Origin: Amycolatopsis sp. NBC_00345
Lineage (GTDB): Bacteria > Actinomycetota > Actinomycetes > Mycobacteriales > Pseudonocardiaceae
Direction: 5' to 3'
DNA length: 64,000 nt
Assembly: GCF_036116635.1 (NCBI RefSeq)
Contig: NZ_CP107995.1
Coordinates: 9,858,001 to 9,922,000, forward strand
Shown: positions 59,248 to 64,000 of the stretch, piece after piece
Numbering within the stretch: the first letter of the stretch is position 1
How the letters are laid out: each line of letters starts with the position of its first letter
Translations under genes and position numbers: made by a program
Notes under the pieces: model-generated
Seen by the model: the letters and a program-made list of their open reading frames with translations, nothing else
Databases searched by the model: none
Told to the model about the DNA's origin: nothing

Positions 59248-59267
59248 ATACCCCATAGGGGTATGGT
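59248..59267 (+). promoter_or_regulatory. Perfect CsoR-type operator and leaderless -10 of the DUF4396 gene
   Basis: ATACCCCATAGGGGTAT (59248-59264) is an exact palindrome of the copper-repressor CsoR type. It overlaps the -10 TATGGT (59262-59267), which lies 7 nt before ATG 59275, so a bound repressor would cover the promoter. Confidence 0.65.
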
Positions 59268-59274
59268 CAACCTC

Positions 59275-59727
59275 ATGACCACACACCAGCACGGCGCGTC
59301 CTGGTCCACCGCGGCCCAGGCGACGCTGCACTGCCTCACCGGTTGTGCCATCGGCGAGGTGCTCGGCATGGTCCTCGGCACCGTGTTCGGGCTGCACAAT
59401 GCGGCCACGGTGGTGCTGTCGATCGTGCTCGCGTTCGTTTTCGGGTATGGGCTGACCATGCGCGGGGTCCTGAAGTCCGGGCTGGCGCCGGCGGCCGCGT
59501 TCAAGGTCGCGCTCGCGGCGGACACGGTGTCGATCGCGGTGATGGAGATCGTCGACAACACCGTCGTGGTCGCCATTCCCGGCGCGATGGACGCCGGGCT
59601 GGCGAGTCTGCTGTTCTGGCTGTCGCTGCTGATCTCGCTGGCGGTCGCCTTCGTGATCACGGTGCCGGTGAACAAGTGGATGATCGGCCGCGGCCGGGGG
59701 CACGCCGTCGTCCACGGTCACCACTGA
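59275..59727 (+). CDS. DUF4396 membrane protein
   Basis: 150 residues from ATG 59275; ATG 59263 lies inside the operator and -10. Four membrane helices with the family motif HCLTGCAIGEVLGMVLGTVFGL at the start, KVALAADTVSIAVMEIVDNTVVV in the middle and His-rich termini (TTHQHG, VVHGHH). The CxxxC/His pattern fits a metal-handling membrane protein. Linked to copper control by its operator. Confidence 0.75.
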   Translation: MTTHQHGASWSTAAQATLHCLTGCAIGEVLGMVLGTVFGLHNAATVVLSIVLAFVFGYGLTMRGVLKSGLAPAAAFKVALAADTVSIAVMEIVDNTVVVAIPGAMDAGLASLLFWLSLLISLAVAFVITVPVNKWMIGRGRGHAVVHGHH

Positions 59728-59844
59728 GGCGCTCGACATTGGGCGCCACTATGGGAAAAAGGCCGCCTCCCGCGAAGTCCGGTCCAGCCCTTTTGCGTCC
59801 TGCGGTACGGGATGCACACCACGACGTGTAGCCATGTGGGTGAC

Positions 59845-59872
59845 GACCATACGTTCGATTCGCCGGTATTCT
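59845..59872 (+). promoter_or_regulatory. SOS-like box and leaderless promoter of the DUF222-HNH gene
   Basis: GACC-ATAC-GTTC at 59845-59856 differs from the LexA core GAAC-N4-GTTC at one position. -10 TATTCT (59867-59872) is followed by 6 nt and GTG 59879. Members of the 13E12 family are known LexA targets in M. tuberculosis. Confidence 0.4.
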
Positions 59873-59878
59873 TGCTGG

Positions 59879-61237
59879 GTGAGTACCACCACGGGCACCC
59901 GCGAGGTGTGGCAGCTTCCGGATGCGGAACTGGCCACGCTTCTCCTGGCGTGCGAGGAAAAACTGCGCCGCGGTCAGGCGGAAATGCTCGGCCTCGTCGG
60001 CGAGGCCGGGCGGCGAGGGCTGGGCAAGACGCTGGGGTTCAAGGACACCACCGCGCTGCTGCGCGAGACGCTGCGGATCTCGTCCCGCGAGGCCGCCACC
60101 CGGATCGCCCACGCACACGCGACCACACCATCCACCTCACCAACCGGGACGCCACAACCAGCCTCGCTGGCAGCGACCGGACAGGCCCTCGCCGACGGCG
60201 TGATCAACCGCGAACACGTCCAGATCATCGTGACCCTGTTCGCCGGCTGCCCGGCCGCGATCGACGCCGAAACCCGCGCCACCGACGAAGCCACCCTGAT
60301 CGCACTGGCCACCCACGCAGCCCCCGAAGCCCTGCGAACCGCCGGACGACGCCTGCTGGCCTACTGGGACGACCACACCACCCCACCCGATGACCGGCAA
60401 CGCCGCGACCTGCACCCGACGCGACGACTGCACATCACCCACCGCCCCGACGGCAGCGCCCGCTTCACCGGCGAACTCGACCCCGACACCACCGCCGTCC
60501 TCGACGGCCTGCTCGGCCCCCTGGCCAAACCCCGCCCCAACCCCGACACCCCCCACCCCGGCACCCACGGCCCCGACCCGCGCAGCACGGCCGAACGCCG
60601 CGGCGACGCCCTCGCCGACATCCTCGAACTCGCCGCCCGCTGCGACGACCTGGCCGTGCAAGGCGGCGAACGAGCCGTGATGATCGTGACCGTCACCCTG
60701 GCCGACCTCGAAAGCCGCCTCACCCACACCCTGTCCACCACCCCCGGCATCGGCACCCCCGACGCACTACGCCGACACGCCTGCGAAGCAAAAGTCGTAC
60801 CCGCCATCTACGGCACCGACGGCCAGCCCTTGCACCTCGGCCGCACCACCCGACTGGCCACCCCCACCCAACGCCACGCCCTGACCCTGCGCGACAAAGG
60901 ATGCGCCCACCCCGGCTGCGACCGCAGCCCGAAATGGTGCACCGTCCACCACGTCATCCCCTGGGCACAGGGCGGACCCACCGACCTCACCAACCTCGTC
61001 CTGCTCTGCCCCACCCACCACCGGCTCATCCACCACAGCGGCTGGACCATCCAGATGCACCACGGAATCCCCGAATTCCTCCCACCACCCTGGCTCGACC
61101 CCCACCGCACACCCCGACGCAACCACATCCACGACACCACGACACCACGCCACCGACCGACCCAGCACACCTGGCACCGGAGAATCCACTACGGACGGAC
61201 AACCGACCCCTCGCAGACACCCACGAGGACGCAATGA
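59879..61237 (+). CDS. DUF222/13E12-family protein with C-terminal HNH endonuclease domain
   Basis: 452 residues from GTG 59879 (leaderless spacing; the frame is open upstream to 59834). N-terminal DUF222 helical domain (WQLPDAELATLLLACEEKL...), residues about 1-270, and C-terminal HNH domain HPGCDRSPKWCTVHHVIPWAQGGPTDLTNLVLLCPTHHRLIHHSG (about 360-405) with Zn Cys and catalytic His. The tail is Pro/His/Arg-rich. The coding strand is unusually C-rich (CAC, CCC, ACC codons), unlike neighbours, so it may be acquired. These repeated genes spread within actinobacterial genomes; activity is nuclease by inference. Confidence 0.85.
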   Translation: MSTTTGTREVWQLPDAELATLLLACEEKLRRGQAEMLGLVGEAGRRGLGKTLGFKDTTALLRETLRISSREAATRIAHAHATTPSTSPTGTPQPASLAATGQALADGVINREHVQIIVTLFAGCPAAIDAETRATDEATLIALATHAAPEALRTAGRRLLAYWDDHTTPPDDRQRRDLHPTRRLHITHRPDGSARFTGELDPDTTAVLDGLLGPLAKPRPNPDTPHPGTHGPDPRSTAERRGDALADILELAARCDDLAVQGGERAVMIVTVTLADLESRLTHTLSTTPGIGTPDALRRHACEAKVVPAIYGTDGQPLHLGRTTRLATPTQRHALTLRDKGCAHPGCDRSPKWCTVHHVIPWAQGGPTDLTNLVLLCPTHHRLIHHSGWTIQMHHGIPEFLPPPWLDPHRTPRRNHIHDTTTPRHRPTQHTWHRRIHYGRTTDPSQTPTRTQ

Positions 61238-61493
61238 ACCGCCGAGCCAACCCCACCGGCAGCCAACCCCACCACCGGGAGCCAGGACGTCCACGGCGAC
61301 CTGCCGCCGTTCATCGGCGCCCGCGGCCCTCAGCACCCTGCCCACTGCCCACGGCGACCGGAAAGGCCCAACGCGACGCCACCATGCATGCCACTCCAAG
61401 GCCACACCGCGGAAACAGCCGACCCCGGTCGCCGCAGCTATGAGAGAGCGCGTCCCGCGCGGCTGGGTGACCGGCGGACCTCCTCAGGGCCGG

Positions 61494-62729
61494 TCAGACG
61501 CTGGACAGGTCGATCGCCTGGCTCAGCTCGCGTGGCTTGAGCACTCGCAGGATGCCTTCGAGCAGGTAGTAGTCCGCGTACGGCAGGGAGACCTCGATGC
61601 CGTCCTCGGACGGCCGGTTGCGGGTGCAGCGGGCGACGACGGCGTCGGCGCGGGTGGACTTCGTGGTGAGGCAGGTCTTCGCCGTTGCCTCCAGGAGTTT
61701 CAGGCCCGCGTCGCGGTACTTCGGCTGCTTCGAGGCCGTCGCCAGGTCCAGCAGGCCGCACGCCGTGACGACGCCTGCGGAGGCGTCCTTGATGTCGTTC
61801 GGCGCCTGTGGTGCGAGGTAGTCCCACACCGGCACGTGGTCCGGCGTCAGCGCGCCGAGCGCGTAGTCGGCCAGCCGGCGCGCGGTGGTGAGGAACTGCT
61901 TGTCGCCGGTGCGGCGGTAGATCGTGGTGAAACCGTAGATGCCCCAGGCCTGCCCGCGCGACCAGCACGACGCGGGGCTGTAGCCCTGCACGGTGCCGGG
62001 GCCGATCTCGGCGCCGGTGGCCGGGTCGAAGTCGAACACGTGCGGCGTGGAGCCGTCCGGGCGCAGGAAGACGCGCTGCGCCGTTTTCGCGTGCTCGACG
62101 GCGATGTCGAGGTACTTGCCGTCACCGGTCTGCTGGGTCGCGAAGTCCAGCAGGTCCAGGTTCATGATCGTGTCCATGATGATCCGGCCCGCGTCCTTCG
62201 GGTCGGTGAGCGCGCCCCAGGCCCGGATGAAGTGGCCCTTCGGGTTGTAGCGCTGGATCAGCGACGAAGCCGCCTTGACCGCGCCGGCCCGCCACTTGTC
62301 GTCGCCGGTGATTCGCCACGCCGTGACCCACGACGGGTAGAAGAGGAAACCGAGGTCGTGGGTGCTGGTGTCGGTCTGCCGCGGCGCGAGTTTTTCCGCC
62401 GAAGCGAGCGCGAGCGTGCGGAATTGTTCGTCGCCGGAGTGCAGCCACGCCATCCAGAGCGTGCCGGGCCAGAATCCGCCGACCCAGTCGCCATTCTGCG
62501 AATACGCCCATTTCTCGAACTTCGTCCCGGTCGGAAAGGCCGTGACGGTCGGTGCCACCGCGCGCAGCTTCCGCACCGCGTAGTCCGCCGCCGCGCGGAA
62601 CGTCTCCGTCTGGCTCGCCGAATGGGATACCGCCTGGTCGGAGGCTACTGCCGGGATGGTGCTGCTCGCGGTCACCGCCACCGCGGCACCGGCCGCGGTG
62701 GTCAGCAGGGTTCGCCGGGAAACGCTCAC
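61494..62729 (-). CDS. Tat-secreted GH88 unsaturated glucuronyl hydrolase
   Basis: 411 residues from GTG 62729. Twin-arginine signal SRRTLLTTAAGAAVAVTASSTIPAVA. (alpha/alpha)6 barrel with NGDWVGGFWPGTLWMAWLHSGD, IMDTIMNLDLLDFA (catalytic Asp region), CWSRGQAWGIYGFTTIYRRTGD and PYADYYLLEGILR, the GH88 pattern for unsaturated glucuronyl disaccharides from hyaluronan or chondroitin lyases. Single-gene unit; complements the pectin-type GH105 enzyme at 41 kb. Confidence 0.85.
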   Translation of the reverse strand: MSVSRRTLLTTAAGAAVAVTASSTIPAVASDQAVSHSASQTETFRAAADYAVRKLRAVAPTVTAFPTGTKFEKWAYSQNGDWVGGFWPGTLWMAWLHSGDEQFRTLALASAEKLAPRQTDTSTHDLGFLFYPSWVTAWRITGDDKWRAGAVKAASSLIQRYNPKGHFIRAWGALTDPKDAGRIIMDTIMNLDLLDFATQQTGDGKYLDIAVEHAKTAQRVFLRPDGSTPHVFDFDPATGAEIGPGTVQGYSPASCWSRGQAWGIYGFTTIYRRTGDKQFLTTARRLADYALGALTPDHVPVWDYLAPQAPNDIKDASAGVVTACGLLDLATASKQPKYRDAGLKLLEATAKTCLTTKSTRADAVVARCTRNRPSEDGIEVSLPYADYYLLEGILRVLKPRELSQAIDLSSV

Positions 62730-62881
62730 GGGGGCCCGCCATTCACAGTGGGGAATTGCATCACGGGAAGGTCGGCAAAGTTTTACACGACCGACACGTG
62801 CTTGTACACCCGCCGAATCGGCTATTCACGGTTGTGAATTGTTCACGGATGTGAACTCGCCATTCTTGGCCCTTCGCGGGG

Positions 62882-63271
62882 TTACCGCGTGAGCGCTGAC
62901 TCGTCGTCGACAACGAGCGGGCAGAGCGGGTTCGGCGCCTGCGAAACGTCGATGACGGCCTCAAGCCGGTCACGCGTGTGCTGCAGCTCGGCGATACGCG
63001 CGTCAAGCCGGGCCTTCTCGGCGCGGAGCCGGGCGCGTGACGCCGGGGTGCTCTCGCCGGCGTCCACATGGGGCAGCAGGTCCTTGATGGTGGGACTGGA
63101 CAGTCCGGCCGCGTAGAGCTGCTGGATCAGTTCGACCCGGGTGACGGCGTCGTCGGGGTAGCGTCGCTGGCCCCCGCTGGTGCGGGTCGAGGCCAGCAGG
63201 CCCTGCTGCTCGTAGTAGCGCAGCGCCCGCACGCTCACCCCGGCCCGCTCGGCGACTTCCCCGATACGCAT
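62882..63271 (-). CDS. MerR-family transcriptional regulator
   Basis: 129 residues, ATG 63271. HTH MRIGEVAERAGVSVRALRYYEQQGLLASTRTSGGQRRY, coiled dimerisation helix, C-terminal NPLCPLVVDDES with a single Cys; lacks the Cys set for metal sensing, so an organic effector is likely. Divergent from an SDR gene through a 160-bp gap. Confidence 0.9.
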   Translation of the reverse strand: MRIGEVAERAGVSVRALRYYEQQGLLASTRTSGGQRRYPDDAVTRVELIQQLYAAGLSSPTIKDLLPHVDAGESTPASRARLRAEKARLDARIAELQHTRDRLEAVIDVSQAPNPLCPLVVDDESALTR

Positions 63272-63365
63272 TGTTTGCTCCCTGGCCCGGTTACGACACG
63301 AACTTTACGCGCGAATCAGCCCGGGCTTCCGTGACGCCATGGGGTGTGACCTGCGAGACAACCGC

Positions 63366-63388
63366 TTGAACCTGACGTTGGCGTCAGG
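63366..63388 (+). promoter_or_regulatory. MerR-type operator/promoter of the SDR gene
   Basis: -35 TTGAAC (63366-63371) overlaps the dyad CCTGACG (63371-63377)/CGTCAGG (63382-63388). MerR operators typically sit in a long 19-bp spacer; the -10 here (near 63391) is poor, consistent with activator dependence. Confidence 0.55.
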
Positions 63389-63431
63389 GACCAGGCTCGG
63401 CGTCAGCACCTCATGCCGACAGGAGACGACA

Positions 63432-64000
63432 ATGCAGATCGCAGGCTCGACCGCACTGATCACCGGCGCCGGCCGCGGGCTCGGGCGCCACTTCGCCCAG
63501 GCCCTGCTCGACCGGGGCGCCGCCAAGGTCTACGCCACGGCCCGCCGCCCCGGGTCGATCGACATCGCGGGCGTGACGCCGCTGGCCCTGGACGTCACCG
63601 ACCCCGACTCGGTCCGCGCCGCGGCCGCCGCGGCCCCGGACGTCGACCTGCTGGTCAACAACGCCGGCTTGGCCGCCTACACCGACCTGGTCACCGGCGA
63701 CCTCGACGACATCCGCCGGGAGATGGAGACCAACTTCTTTGGCCCGCTCCACGTCGTCCGCGCCTTCGCCCCGGTACTGGCCGGCAACGGCGGCGGAGCC
63801 ATCCTGAACGTGCTTTCCGTCCTGTCGTGGATCTCCTACCAGGGTTCGGCCGGCTACGCGGCCGCCAAAGCGGCGGCGTGGAGCATGACCAACGGGGTCC
63901 GCCTCGAGCTGTCGGCCCAGCGCACCCAGGTCGCGGGCCTGGTGATGGCCAGCACGGACACCGACATGATGGCCGGGTTCGACGTCCCGAAGAACGACCC
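63432..64000 (+). CDS. Short-chain dehydrogenase/reductase, 3' end beyond the window
   Basis: At least 189 residues from ATG 63432 with AGGAGA upstream; the frame is still open at the window end. TGAGRGLG cofactor motif (residues 11-18), VNNAG, catalytic Ser in NVLSVLSWISY and YAAAK. Divergent MerR gene and dyad suggest effector-induced expression, probably redox or detoxification of a carbonyl or aromatic compound. Confidence 0.85.
   Translation, partial: MQIAGSTALITGAGRGLGRHFAQALLDRGAAKVYATARRPGSIDIAGVTPLALDVTDPDSVRAAAAAAPDVDLLVNNAGLAAYTDLVTGDLDDIRREMETNFFGPLHVVRAFAPVLAGNGGGAILNVLSVLSWISYQGSAGYAAAKAAAWSMTNGVRLELSAQRTQVAGLVMASTDTDMMAGFDVPKND

Noticed and set aside
61238..61493. Continuation of the HNH gene region as a further gene
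   Set aside because: Frames here are C-rich with no start signal or domain; nothing beyond the gene's composition bias is visible.

Overview
The window looks like chromosomal DNA of a Pseudonocardiaceae actinomycete, most likely Amycolatopsis or a close relative. The basis is the very high GC content, GTG/TTG starts with 1-4 nt gene overlaps, leaderless promoters, a 13E12/DUF222-HNH gene, an iniBAC-type locus, a family 2B encapsulin operon and families of short dispersed palindromes. The genus is an inference. No rRNA, tRNA, CRISPR array, IS element or phage gene was seen.

Layout. 1-8.0 kb: the tail of an unrecognised gene, a redox/cyclic-nucleotide signalling pair (response regulator fused to a flavoprotein; CNB-domain histidine kinase), and a tightly overlapping TelA operon with two binding-protein-like partners, one carrying a VWA domain. 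8.1-14.3 kb: an orphan SOS box, an LmeA-like protein interrupted by 22 hexapeptide repeats, small secreted and membrane proteins, a pentapeptide-repeat protein, a molybdopterin oxidoreductase with its flavin reductase, and a GNAT. 14.3-22.7 kb: an iniBAC-like envelope-stress locus with divergent Hsp70-like and LuxR-type genes. 22.7-30.5 kb: PPOX protein, FAD monooxygenase with divergent TetR, Gfo/Idh/MocA oxidoreductase, and a polar amino-acid ABC importer coupled to a PLP-enzyme/YheO-type regulator fusion. 30.5-36.1 kb: a macrolide-type glycosyltransferase with a leaderless 10-residue MRLR leader peptide and attenuator-like RNA, then an ABC exporter, membrane protein, winged-helix regulator and DNA polymerase IV. 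36.1-41 kb: LysR with a divergent SDR/ACMSD-family operon, an MmyB-like regulator and an NmrA-like protein. 41.1-46.7 kb: a pectin/arabinose-type operon (AraFGH-like ABC importer, FadR-like regulator, GH105 enzyme).

48.3-52.4 kb holds what I consider the most interesting system: a leftward four-gene operon of two CNB-containing family 2B encapsulin shell proteins, a separate 103-residue proline-rich protein translationally coupled to the second shell gene, and an isoprenyl diphosphate synthase as the likely cargo enzyme. The proline-rich protein carries a GPTGxGT motif that I recall from the disordered N-terminus of encapsulated 2-methylisoborneol synthases, so it may be a stand-alone cargo-loading or adaptor chain.

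52.9-64 kb: DUF4239 membrane protein, a wall-anchored-looking propeller protein, a phytase-like esterase whose Shine-Dalgarno sits in a hairpin, an orphan sugar-binding lipoprotein, a copper-type cluster (DUF6153, DUF305, DUF4396) with CsoR-like operators and leaderless promoters, a DUF222-HNH gene with an SOS-like box, a GH88 hydrolase, and a MerR/SDR divergent pair cut by the window end.

All family assignments come from reading the translations, without database searches. Starts were chosen by Shine-Dalgarno position, overlap with the upstream stop, or -10 spacing.
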